A stretch of DNA of 64,000 nucleotides from Cranoglanis bouderius (taxonomy: Eukaryota; Chordata; Actinopteri; Siluriformes; Cranoglanididae), in the NCBI GenBank assembly GCA_023630585.1, contig CM042546.1, positions 18,160,310-18,224,309 of the forward strand, read 5' to 3'. Below, in pieces: positions 36,375-48,394 of the stretch. The notes beneath the pieces are model-generated. The model saw only the letters and a list, made by a program, of their open reading frames with translations. It was not told where the DNA came from and did not search any database. Each line of letters begins with the position of its first letter. Within the stretch, counting starts at the first letter, position 1. A program made the position numbers and the translations under genes.

Positions 36375-39300
36375 TTTTTTTAGCTATATGCTGCTCTTGA
36401 TTTAACTGTAAAACATGTTTTTTTTTCCTGAATGTGTGAAATGTGCTACAGTACAGTAATGGGATAATTTATGCCTCCTTGGTCTTACTTATTTTAACTA
36501 ATCTGGTCTGATCAAGTTCTTAATCTGATAGAATAGTTATTTGGATTTATAAAAATGAACAGTTTATGACTTCAGAAAAATTGCATCATTTATTCGATTA
36601 CAAGTCAAATGCTGCATTGCTTCAGATGGACTTATGCTGTATGAGGAATGATTCATGCACAACACATCTCAAAGTCTGAGCACGATGACCGAAGTGATGT
36701 GCACATGCTTTTCACAGATAGCAATCCATCATAAGCAGAAAAGTGGGAGAAATCCAAGAACAGAGCATTTTTTTCTATCCTTCAGAGTGGCTTCATCAGG
36801 CTTCAAAAAGACTTTATACTGTGTATATATGAGATATTACAGCATTAATAAAGTACAGCACATTTGCCCTGATTGTGGTCTGAACAGGAAGAGATTCGGT
36901 GCTGATGATGCAGAACCAGTCCTGTTCCTTATCTCTACTTATATTAAGTTTATTTATTTATCTATTTATTTACCTATTTATTTATGTATTCACTCAGTCG
37001 CTCGCTTACTCACCTACCCAAGTACCAATTCTTATTTTATCACCATTCATCATAGGATAAACAGGATAATTCTGTTCTAAAACCAAAAACACAGCAGGAA
37101 CACTGAAGCCAGAGTTACAGTAAACCCACTGGACTTCTCAACAACCAACGGGGAAGTGCTCTTCTTGTGGAGGTTGAAAATGACTTTGTCCACCTTTTTT
37201 TTTTTTCTGGGCAAGGTCTGCTCCTGAAGTCAGTATCTATGCTGATCTGTTCCCTTGCCCATATAAGCAGCCATCTAATAAACTGTACTTGACCTAATAC
37301 AGTGATGGCTTTGGGGATTCCCACATGGGGAAATGGCAAGGCCAAGTTAATAAAAGAATGTTAAAAACAATATTGAAACTGAGCCCATGTCTATAGATAA
37401 ACTCTTAAGCTTCATTCCTCTACCCTCATGGGATGCTGTGTGTTTTCTTGTGGGTGGTGGAAATAGCTGATTTGTTTGTGGAAGCACACAATTATTTTTA
37501 TAGTGTTCTGTGGGTTTAAATGAAAACTGCTTAGCTCAGTTTCAGATCAGTTTAGTTCTAAATTTGTAATAACTGATAAATAAATAAATTACTTTATAAT
37601 ATACCTATATTTTGTCTTTTTTTATTTCTTTTCCATAAGCAATCACTTCATAAGGAATTTATAATGCATTAAGTGATTTGTAGCACTATCAATAATCACA
37701 CAGAAGTTTTGTGCTAAGCTGCTGTAACTTTTTCTTTCTGTTGTATAAGAAAATGTGAGTAAACAAGTAAATAATACTTATTATTTTTATTTTTAGCATA
37801 TGAAGTTTGAAGGTACACCTCTCTCTCTATCTGTGTTCCTTACCAAAACGAGAGAAAATCATCTGCCAAAGATTAGCCTCAGTGAAATATCAGTCCCTGC
37901 TGATATGTGATTAAATTTCTACCAGTGTACACACGTGCGTCTCCATATCCTTCAGACAAGGCTATGTTTCTTAATATTTCATTGCTAGGTAGTGTTTCTA
38001 TATTTCAATGTTTGTTTAATTATCTTTATTTATTAACATTTCAATGTAAACGAACGTTATTAGTAATTTTTAAACATTTTTTTTCATACAGGGAAATTAG
38101 TGACTTTAAGCAGTTTTAACTCAAGTTGCAGAAACATCTAACAGAAGTCAGATAGACTGTAATGAATGTAATAAGTGCACATAATTATCGCTGCTATGGA
38201 AGTACAGTAGGAAACAATAACTGACAGTTTCATGTAAGCACTGTTGCAGTAAACATAGATGACCTATTATTATATAATTAATTTGAGTGTAAAAACAGTC
38301 ACTGCAGTGGAGCAGAACACATGACAGGCAGGTGAGGGCTCATCAGGGTCAACATTTAATAATATGACACCTTTACACAATGGCTAAGTATGAAGTTGAG
38401 CTGAACAAAATTATATTTTCCATTAAAGGATCCAGTGTTAGAGCTGATGTAGGTCCTGCAAACAGAAGTAACAGCAGCAGGCAGAAGTCAAATGTTTATT
38501 TTACTCATCAGTTAGAAAAAAAAAATCCCAGCTGTCTTCTAGGAATAGCTGAGGGTTACCTTTAATAGCTCAGCTGCAGCTGCATTACCTTATTTCTACT
38601 GATGCACAGATTTACCTAATAATTTATAACATTTTAGTCAGAAGTACAATACATAGGATACATGTGGAATAGCCTATACATTTACAGTTTACATAAAAAA
38701 AAATATATGTGTACTTGCAAACGAATGACATAATAATCTAATGTATTGTAAATGAATAAGCTTCAACCCAGGGACAGAAAAATCAGCCTGTGGAAAAAAA
38801 TTCCAGTTTGAGCCTTTTACTGCTTTCTAATATTATTTGTTTGTTTGTTTATTTGTTTGTTATAGTTTTTTTTCCCCCCTGGAACTGCTACATCAAGTAT
38901 TATGTTATTCAATATGAAAATATACAATATTTTGAAGGTTTTAAATTACATTATGACAGCTGAGTTCATCTAAACACTTTTTTTTTTTTTTTTTTTTGCT
39001 GAGTGTTTATCTGATGTGTGACTGAACAAAAGTGTTTTGTCCTGAATTTGTCTTTAAAAATACATACACATTTGCTTAAAACAGAGAAGTAATGCATCAG
39101 TAAACAACACTATCACCTAAACCATATTGATAAAGCAGTGAAAAAAGAGTTTCTACTATAGTACCACAACATATTTTTAGATAAAAAGATGTAGTGCTAT
39201 ATTGTGGTAACTCAATATAATTCAGATATAATTCTGCCTGGATGTACCAACACTGTGGAGAACATTTCTATTATTTCTGACCTCCATCTAAAGCTGGATA

Positions 39301-41479
39301 TGAGGCAGAAACCAGTTTAGAATACTTGACAGTTTCACTCAAAATAAATGCTTACAGATAAACCCAATACTTCCCACTACATACAAATATTATACATTCC
39401 CTAAAAAAAAGATCATTAGGATCTGTTTTCTGCTTCTGTTTTCTCTTTTCAAAGGAATTCTCTGATTTGGAACGAACTCGTACATTAGATTTAGTGTACT
39501 TTATTAAGGGTTTAATCACGTGCCGTTTTATATGTGGGATTCATAACACTTTCCAGAGAGCTTTCACCTTGGTGACACATGATGTTAAGACCAACTGAAC
39601 CATGTCACGATAGAAAATCATTCCTCAAAAGATATTTTGGAACATTAACAAACTGTAATGGATTCCATCTGTCCAAGTGTCTGACAATTTCATGCCGAAA
39701 TGCTTTTGAGACTTATTTTAATCATCACTCTCTAAAGGAATTCCTGTGAGGATTGCAGCATGTAATAATATCGTCATGCAAAAGTTTGCAAGTTGATAAA
39801 TGACCAAATGAAGACAAATTAATGTTTTGACCACAAGACATTTTACATTTCGCTGATGTTCGCTGATTATCAAAAATTAAATCCCAAATTAATTAAATCC
39901 CAAAATGACGTATATATCAAATCTAACAGTCCTAAATAAATAAATTAAAAAAAAAAAAAAAAACACCCACAAAGTGTAATAAAATAATAACTAATAACTC
40001 CCTAATAACATCACTCTTCGCCTTCATAACTGCTCTTTAGAATCTATCCCTATCAGAACAGCTTTTAAATCCCCTGCTGCCTCCTTCAGTTCAGTTCTGG
40101 AGATTGAGAAGGTCAGGGATTATTCTGTTGCAGGATACACTGATGAATAGACTGCTTTGGTGAATGTGTTCTAAACCTACAGTACAAGATATGAATGAGG
40201 CACTCTATTGTTCTACTATATTTTTCTTTTTTTTAAGAAAGAAAGAAAGAAAGAAAGAAAGGGCATCACAGGGCATCCTGCAGGACTCAACAAAAAAGTG
40301 GTCAAGCAGGAGGTTTTGACTTTCATGTAATTTTGATGTGAACATGAAGAGTGCAAGTGTGGAGCTTGCAGGACAAACAAAGACCATGTTCATGAACTTG
40401 TACACTAACGTGTGGCAGTCCGTAATAACTTCCTCATCAGAGCTGTGATGTTAATATTATAGGCTAGTAGTTTTTTTTTATATTTTGGGAAATTAAGCCA
40501 AGTAAATTTGTTAGAAAACATCGCTGGAAGATAAAAACAAAATAATATCTGCATGAGCAGGATTTAAAAATATTTTGTAGTTGAGACCAATTATAAAATA
40601 GAATGATGTAGAACAGAGCATGCTGACGGTGTTGGTATTTCTACCTCTGTTCCCCCCATCGTTTTCCAGGGCGTGTTTTAAACCACAAAACATATAAATG
40701 CACTTCTAGTGTAAGCTACACTCACCCTTTTTTCAAAATCCATGGGTGATGCAAACCTTTGGCCTTGACTAAAACTCAAACAAAGAAATTAAAACCCTGA
40801 CTGAGTGAGTGATGTTATTATATCATAAATAGAATGAGTTTTCATAATCTTCCAAAATAGAAAGCCCCACAATTATTCATAAACAAGAGGCACATTTAAA
40901 ACTTGATAAACATTTTAAACCATCACCACAAAGAAGCCACAACTAACAGAAACCTCAGTTACTCAACAACTCTTAACATGCCTTCATGACTCTCTATAAA
41001 CCTTTTTATTTTAAAGACAAATCAAGTTAAAAAAATAAATAATAATAAATTCTTCATTTTGTCTCAAATTCAAGAATTGTTTGTTTTATGTGATTTAAAA
41101 AATAAGGAGGGTGGATAAAAAGCTAATGCTGAAGTTGGTTTAACCTTTAGATCAAATGGAAATGAAAACCCATCAAATGGAAATGAAAATAGCATTTAAA
41201 GGATGGTTTGGGATTGTTTAAAGGAAAGTTACCTACAGTTTAAAAGAAATACTTCAGTGGAGTTTCTGTTGCTTAGAAAACATCATCTCTCAGGTCTATG
41301 ATCATAAGCTTAGTCATGATTGCTGGTTGGTTTCCACCCACGTGTTCTCACACATGACTTCTGCATCAGTGCATGATCAGTTTGCTCAGTGAATGTACAG
41401 ACTCTACAGAGAATCAAGAAGGAAATGGGGATTAAAAGATGATTTTCACAGAGATCATGAGCAAAGATTCACCCAAACT
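36375..41479. other. Intergenic, no firm gene
   Basis: AT-rich. Items seen: an unplaced moderately GC block at 37115-37345, T tracts at 38979-38998, an A tract at about 39945-39963 and a (GAAA)n run at 40240-40260. The only coding hint is a minus-strand candidate terminal exon at 38373-38455, listed separately. Confidence 0.4.
38373..38455 (-). other. Candidate terminal exon, minus strand
   Basis: A good acceptor (pyrimidine-rich tract, TTCTGTTTGCAG) opens a phase-1 frame reading PTSALTLDPLMENIIL and ends at a TAA (38373-38375) after LAIV. An ATTAAA on the minus strand follows at about 38355-38360. It is short and has no recognised homology; it is listed because its phase agrees with the candidate exons at 42213, 61452 and 61996. 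Confidence 0.15.
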
Positions 41480-41966
41480 GAAGAGTTAAAGATTAGAAAA
41501 GAAATCACCTGGACTTTACCCAGTCTTCAACTGTCCAGTCTGTGTGAGTCTGTGTGAGTGACTGTTTGAGTTAGAACAGTATATTTTTCCTGGCAGCTCG
41601 AACCAGTCTGGCCATTTTTTTCCCTGATCTCTCACATCAACAAAGTGTTTCCACCCACAGAACTTTTGATCACTCAATATTTTTTGTTTTTCATACCATT
41701 CTGTGTAAACTCTAGAGACTGTTGTGTGTGAAAATCCCAGGAGATTAGCAGTTTCTGAAATACTCAAACCGGCCCATCTGGCACCAACAACCAGGCCACG
41801 GTTAAAGTCACACTTTAGAGATCAGACTTTTTCCCCATTCTGATGTTTGATGTGAACATTAACTGAAGCTCTTGACCTGTATCTGCATTATTTTATGCAT
41901 TGTGCTGCTGCCACATGATTGGGTGAATAGATAACTGCATAAATGAGCAGGTGTTCCTATTAAAGT

Positions 41967-41968
<2 letters not shown>
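41480..41968 (-). mobile_element. Tc1-like element derivative with N-terminal transposase
   Basis: The minus-strand frame 41767-41516 reads SISETANLLGFSHTTVSRVY, then TEWYEKQKILSDQKFCGWK. The right end CAGGTGTTCCTATTAAAGTG matches the inverted repeat of the MITE at 32850-33189. The catalytic half is missing. Confidence 0.8.

Positions 41969-42018
<50 letters not shown>
41969..42018. repeat. (TA)n microsatellite at a Tc1 terminus
   Basis: About 48 bp of TA directly after the element end. TA is the Tc1 target, so the tract may have been the insertion site. Confidence 0.9.
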
Positions 42019-42022
<4 letters not shown>

Positions 42023-42212
42023 GAATAATGGTTTTATTTATATAGTGACATTCTCATAGTTAAGATACACTCCAAAAACTCCACAAAAATACTAAAGTTA
42101 AGGCACGTCATCCAAAAGCTCTATGCTCATCATTTCCCAGGTCTTTTTACCTTTTTTTTTTTATTTTTTATTTTTTATAGAATTCTTTCACGCAACCCAC
42201 AATCCACTTACC

Positions 42213-42254
42213 TGTAACGCCACTGGGCAGTGATGATGTGATGGCTGATGGTAC
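42213..42254 (-). other. Candidate S/T/P-rich exon, minus strand
   Basis: 42 bp between TTCTCTGCAG and a GTAAGT donor, phase 1 at both ends, reading (V)PSAITSSLPSGVT. Composition and phase resemble stalk exons of small type I membrane proteins such as FXYD5, but no FXYD core was found nearby. It could be chance. Confidence 0.25.
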
Positions 42255-43420
42255 TGCAGAGAAGGCTTGAGTCATAGGCCAAAGCAGCTTCCTGGTACAA
42301 TCATGTTTACTTTACAATTCATCATAAAAGCAAAAACAAATCAAGTAAATGTATAAAAACAACAACAACAAAAAAAAAAACACATATAGTACAAAAAAGA
42401 GAAACAGTGAGAGGTGCGAGTACCTTTCTACCTCTTTGTCCTGTAGCTTTACACAGTTTTAAGCCACAATGTGATTCTGCAGAACTTTAAACTCAGCTGT
42501 ACGGTTAAATGCTTAAATGTACTCAATTATATTTTCACAAGATATTAAATTATCCTAATTATCCACGAGTTAGCTGTAGAACAATAGCAGCTAACATCTA
42601 ATAGATAAAATACTAACTCTTTATTTCATTGTGACAGGCAGTGCAGTACATGGGGTACTAGTGATATGTTTAAAATAATCATTTCCAATGCAAACAATTT
42701 ATTTAAATTGTCCAGTGATTAAAATGCTCTAGTGGGTAACTCCCTGTGTGGTTTTGAGATGACATTTCTTTCTTCATACTTAAAGCCGTCTGTTTTTTGT
42801 AAGTGTAAAACCAACAACGCATCACCTTCAGAAAATGGCATGAAGACTAACAGCCCCGAACTCCCACAGATAGACTAGTTTATTTCAACTGCTATTTGTA
42901 ACCTCATAGTATTGAAAGGAAACCACAAAATGTCTCTCATCATGCATGAAAACTAACAAACCAACGGTCCTCATACCCCACATCCTGTCACAGCAACAGA
43001 TCACCTTTACATTTTACTTCTGAATCTGCTGCTCTCTGTTCACTTTTCTTACTTTTACTACATAAGTAAGAAGACTTTAGATGAACACTTCAAGAGTTGA
43101 GGCTTTCTGTAGAATTGAAAAAAAGACTATGAAAGGAACTGTAATAAAAGTGCAACAAGAAATTTCTCTGAGGAAAAGCAGTTAAATACATAGTTTGGAT
43201 GATATTTTGTGGAATTTACAGGCTTCAACTGAATAAAGATTTTTTTTTAAAATTATATTTTGTAAACCAGTTCACCTCTCTTTCATTATATCTGTATAGA
43301 CTAAAAATACCCATCAATACACACGTTTTATCTTTTCTAGTCTTTAATGCTACTGATGGAGCATGAAGGACTTCTTTAAACCTACTTTTCTTTACAAAAA
43401 ATAAATGTATAATTTATGCT
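42255..43420. other. No recognised feature
   Basis: AT-rich sequence without a named element. Confidence 0.4.
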
Positions 43421-43870
43421 TATACACTCACTGGCCGTGTTAATAGGAACACCTGTACACCTGCACGATCATACAGTTCTCCAATCAGCAAATCATTTGA
43501 CAGCAGGACAAAACATCATGCAGGTCATGAGCTTCAGTTAATGTTCACATCAAACATCAAAATGAAGGAAAAGTCTGATCTCTGTGACTTTAACCGTGGC
43601 GTGGATGTTGGTGCCAGATGGGCTGGTGTGAGTGTTTCAGAAACTGCTGATCTCCTGAGATTTTCACACACAACAGTCTCTAGAGTTTACACAGAATTGT
43701 GCAAAAACAAAAACAAAAAAAAAAGAGATCCAGTGAGCAGCAGTTCTGAGGTCAGAATCTTGTTGATCAGAGGAGGACGGCCTGACTGGTCCGAGCTGAC
43801 AGGAAGGAAGAAGCACAACATGTAAGCAAAACAATATCAGCAATGGTTTTCCAATCTTCACCTGTCTATT
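43421..43870 (+). mobile_element. Tc1-like element derivative, plus strand
   Basis: It begins near CACTGGCCGTGTTAATAGGA with the family terminal repeat. The open frame 43541-43825 reads KSDLCDFNRGVDVGARWAGV, SVSETADLLRFSHTTVSRVY and then ends. CAATGGTTTTCCAATCTTCA and ATGAGCCTGTGCCCACTG follow. The catalytic region is deleted. It is the best-preserved N-terminus of the family in the window. Confidence 0.8.
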
Positions 43871-44129
43871 TATAATGAGCCTGTGCCCACTGTAGCCTGT
43901 CAGAGAGATAATTTCATCACCTCAACACAAATCTAGAGTAGAGTAGAGAACCACACGCAGGTGATTTAAAATCTAAACAGGCAGCCCAGAAATCCACTTA
44001 ACCTGCTGCTTAACCCATCTCTGAATGCGTGTAACTTTCTCCTTGTAAATATTGGCATAACTTTGGACTTAAATCACAGACTTCAGTCACCAGCTCTGAA
44101 TACAGTCCTGTGTTCTTTTGAATACTTTT

Positions 44130-45110
44130 GAAAAACAAATCAACTTTTTTTGATTATTGAGCTTTTTTCTATGAGGAAATGTCACTTTTTATATGTTCTG
44201 CTTTCTTTTAATCCATCTGACTTTTCATGGCTGTTTCTTTTCCCCTACATGCAAAAGGAGAAGGTCCACATTTGTTAGTTCGAAAGAGAGAAAGAAATAA
44301 AAACAAAACACTTCAGTAAATTTTCTTGATATACTGCAGCTCATTTTACCAAGATGGCACTGACCCAATAACTTGTTTGTTACTTTTAATTTCTGACTTT
44401 GTTTTTGCCATAAAATACACGTGGATAAAATACACTACACAGCTGATCATCGGTTGCCCAGAAACAACACAAGACCACACAAGTTCCCTGTGAAAATGCA
44501 ACTTGCAAACACACAGATTTCTAATCGAACATAAGACACACAGCGTGAGAGAGAGGGAAGTGCGTCGAATCGCTTGCATGCTTCAGGAGCCTCCTTTGTG
44601 TCTTTCTAACATGCGAGCTCTCAGAAAAAAAGTGGACAAACTTCAGCTTTTACTGCCTAGAAATAAAAATTATACCATCACCTTTGCCTGGAACTTCTTG
44701 CAATCAACTGTAAAGCATCATGGTCTCCTAGAAAGCTCTATTCTGTTATTTTGGCTGGTGTGTACAGTATATTCCACCACAAGCTAATGCCCTGGGTGCA
44801 CACCATCTGCTGTCTGACCACATTACACAGCTGGATAGTTACCACCCCAACTCAATCATTATTCTAGGTGATTTTAACCACATACACTTCTCCAAGGAAC
44901 AGCCAGATTATTAACGGCTAATTTCCTGTCCAACTAGTGACAAGGGAAAGCTCTGGATCATTGCTACAGTACTGCACCTCTAGGAAATTCGTATCATGTT
45001 ATGGTTGTACAGTTCGTACCCACATGCCTGCAGAAACTGCAGAAATCTGTGTGAACCTGGACTGCTACTGCAGAGGAAGAGCTGAGAGAGTGCCTAGACT
45101 TAGTATAGCG
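44130..45110. repeat. Local duplication, copy 1, containing a LINE endonuclease piece
   Basis: TTTTTGATTATTGAG, ATATGTTCTGCTTTCTTTTA, CATCTGACTTTTCATGGCTG and, at the end, GTACCCACATGCCTGCAGAA recur in the same order at 45300-45690. Copy 1 has about 500 bp extra (44500-44995) that includes the LINE sequence. Confidence 0.7.
44560..44920 (+). mobile_element. Non-LTR retrotransposon endonuclease fragment
   Basis: The plus-strand frame 44503-44787 contains NMRALRKKVDKLQLLL, the N-terminal block of fish LINE proteins, and 44850-44885 encodes SIIILGDFNH, the G-D-F-N-H motif of AP endonucleases. Stops separate the two, so it is a relic. Confidence 0.7.
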
Positions 45111-45299
45111 CTTTATTGTCTTATTCTAGCCAAGTATACAATATACTCTGATTCACATATCATCATATTAATCTTTTGATTTTTCATTTTTAAATTGCAT
45201 CTTGCTGTTATGTTACATGTTTGAATAATCTGTGAAAATTGACTCGACCAGCTGCATAATCACAGATTTAAGTTTCGAATTCTGAATATGACCCAATGT

Positions 45300-45690
45300 G
45301 GGAAAAATTCTTTGAAACCTTTTTGATTGCTGAGGGGTTTTTTTTAATGAGGAAATAATACCCTCTATGTTCTATATGTTCTGCTTTCTTTCTTACCCAT
45401 CTGACTTTTCACTGCTGTTTCCTTTAACCCTGATGCAAAAAAGCAGAAAGTTAAAATGCAAATCTGATCTGAAAGAAAGAAAGAAAAACAAAACATTTCA
45501 GTAAATTTCTCAGTATAGTTCATTTTAGCAAGATGGTGCTGACCAAGTCACCACAGTCCCACTGCTCACATCTTGGTTATCATGTTGTGGTACAGCTGGT
45601 ACCCACATGCCTGCAGAAACTGGAATCAAAACAAATCTGTGCACGTCTGGACTGCAGCTACAGTGGAGGAGTTTAGAGACTGTCTAGATT
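45300..45690. repeat. Local duplication, copy 2
   Basis: Same ordered blocks as 44130-45110 without the LINE endonuclease interval. The copies are clearly diverged. Confidence 0.7.
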
Positions 45691-45699
45691 AGATTAGAT

Positions 45700-46870
45700 T
45701 AGAGAGCGAAGTAGAGTGGAAATAACATTCTCCAAGGGCTTTGTCATGCAAAATCAGAAAGAAAGAAAAAAAAAAAGTAGCAGCACACAATGGATAACAA
45801 AGTAAAAGACAATAAACAGACACTGAGCAAGAATATGTACAATGAGGACAATACAGTAAATTCAACCCAACACACGTGTTGTAGCTGATGTAACTGTGTG
45901 AACATACAATATGTACTTTAGCAAAATAATTGGGTGTGTGATGAAAAAACACTTATCAACAGAACCACAGAGTGTTAGGAATAAAGTGACTATTGTGCTG
46001 TACCTGCATGACAGGTAGTACTGGTGTAGGTGGACCGTGCAAAATGACATTCCTGAGTATGTTCTGTATCTATGAATGTGGCAAAGCACAAGAAATAGAC
46101 CACGTAATGGAGATGGCGTGCCGAGAGATTAACATGGCTAGTGTGCGGTGATGGGGGTTTTTGCCCGTTAATTCTGATGGAGGTGTCTGGGAGGCAGTTT
46201 ATCATTGAGGGTTGGCAGCTTATGGAGAAGAAGCTATTCTGGAAACTGGTGGACTTGTCCTGGACACTTTGATATCTTCTGTCAGATGGTGTTTGTGATA
46301 GATGTCCTGTATTGGAAGCAGAAGGAACCCCTGATGTTCTTCAATGTCTTCACTATCCGCAGCAGGGTCTTGCACTCTGATGCACTGCAGATCCCACACC
46401 AGACCATGATGCAGCTGGAGAGGACACACTGCCATAGTAAATGGAGGCACTGTTGGCCGTTTTTGGTTAGTGTTGTGATGCCAAGTTAGGTCATCAGACA
46501 TGTGCTGCCTCTACAGGAGAGCCATGGAGAGCAGTGGTGAATGGTGCACACTGGTCTTCATAAAGTCCACATTCATCTGCTTTGTCTTATCAACATTAAG
46601 ACACAGATTGTTGCGCTCACACCAGTCCACACCATTCCACTAGCTGCTCCACCTCAGCTCTATCTGCTGTCTCACTGGTGCTGCTGATGAGTCTCACTGC
46701 TGTGCTATCATCTGCAAACTTGATAATGCAGTTTGAGCTGTGCTTCACACTACAGTCATACGTATTCAGTGTGAACAGGATATGGCTGAGTGTGCAGCCT
46801 TGGTGTGTGCCGGTGCTTAGTGTGATGGTGTTGGCGGTGTTGTATTTGAACTTTGAGTAGTGGTCTGTAG
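45700..46870 (-). mobile_element. Non-LTR retrotransposon remnant with reverse transcriptase, minus strand
   Basis: The minus-strand translation of 46870-46640 contains blocks like CTLSHILFTLNTYDCSVKHS and then IIKFADDSTAV, the F-A-D-D box of a LINE reverse transcriptase. Further left (46180-46300) is the typical downstream segment of this lineage, and 45700-45900 has the A/G-rich tail-side sequence. Several frame breaks. Confidence 0.7.
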
Positions 46871-46949
46871 GCTGGATTTAGCATAATGGTGATATGTTCT
46901 GAGTAGCCAAGGTGGTGAAGGAGTTTGATCTGGTTGTGCAGCCTGTAAT

Positions 46950-47260
46950 TTAATCACAGACTGGGATGCATTACCAAATGCTTCGGATAACATCAGTGAA
47001 CTGACGGACACTGTGATGCCATACATCAGTTTTTGTGAAGAAGTCTGCATTCCCACTGAAATGGTTGTTACACACAACAATTCAAAGCCATGGTTCACTA
47101 AAGAATCGAGAACCTTTTGGAAAGTTGAAGAAGAAGGGTATAAAAGTGAAAACAGTTGACTACTGAAAGTTTCTGGGCACCAACAGCTCCAACATTCTAC
47201 ACTGGGCTGAAAACATCACAAAAATTCTATCTTATAAGGCACAGTGAAAGCAAGTGGAAA
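46950..47260 (+). mobile_element. Non-LTR retrotransposon remnant, plus strand
   Basis: The plus-strand reading MPYISFCEEVCIPTEMVVTH, then NNSKPWFTKESRTFWKVEEE, matches the region between endonuclease and RT in fish LINEs. It faces away from the RT remnant at 45700-46870, so the locus has been rearranged or holds two insertions. Confidence 0.65.
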
Positions 47261-48394
47261 TATCCTGAGTTTAGGATATTTATATAACAGATCTTATTAT
47301 GAGATTATTATAAACCAAATATAGACATTTTACTCATTTCAGTGTTGAAATAGTCCCGTTCTAGTGGCACATATACTGTATTTATTTATTTATTTATTTA
47401 TTTGAATTTTAAGCATTTATTTCTAGAAAGAAGCAAAATTATCTGCCAAATAGAATAAGAAACTTTAAAGCCTCAACTCACTAAAAGCATCCAAAATCAG
47501 GCTGAATAAACTAATTTGATTTATGATAATGTCATAACAAGAAGTATTAGATCAATTTGCCCATATTTAAGATATTTTTCACTTGCTAAGACTATTTTTT
47601 GCAGTCCATCACAAAGAAAGTGCATGTATGTATCTCTCAGGACAGCTAAAGAAACTCAGTATTACACAACCCATCCTTATACAGTTCTACAGAGCCATCA
47701 TCCACTGCAGAAAATGGCAAAAACGGGACAAAAACTCAACACAGCTTCTTCTCATCTCATACGTATAAATCTACCTGTTTCTGCAGGTGGCTTATTACAG
47801 GCATATTCATATATCCAGTGGTTACTGTGTGCTATTGGCCACTGGGGGCACTGTGTGGGATATTTTATGAACTGGGAAGTAATATTTTAGCTTTTCATTT
47901 CATAGAACCAGTTTGAGTTACCATAGATAGCATATTTTGATACTTTAAGCTCTTAGGAATATCTGGAACGGGGGGGGGGGGGGTAATCTGTTCATATGCA
48001 TATTTAATAAAGATAATTATTTATTCTTTAAAAATCAGCTAGTGTTTCTCTGTTGTATAATTCTTATATTCGTGGAAGTCTAACCTTCAGGTTGCATCTG
48101 AGCTACTTGATGTATACAATGGCTGTATGTTTATGGCTCTATTGGGGCCACAGCGAATTTCTATATTAACACCCAGTCTTACAGACAAAAAGTTTACCCC
48201 GTCCTCCAGATGCTGGGCTTCTCCATATGATGATTGGTCGACCTCTCAAAGGGGCAGAACCTTATAACCATTATTTTTGAAGTAAAAAGAAGTAAACAAC
48301 TTTTTTTTTTCTTTTTATGTTTTTATTCTGCAAATATTAATGCACAGTTGCTTTATATTTTATGAACTTAAAAATAGAAAAAATAAGAAAAGTA
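47261..48394. other. No recognised feature
   Basis: AT-rich with a 13-base G run at about 47971. The 124-codon frame 47516-47890 has no motif and no splice context; it may be chance. Confidence 0.4.

Noticed and set aside
47516..47890. 124-codon plus-strand frame
   Set aside because: No recognisable domain, signal peptide or splice partner.
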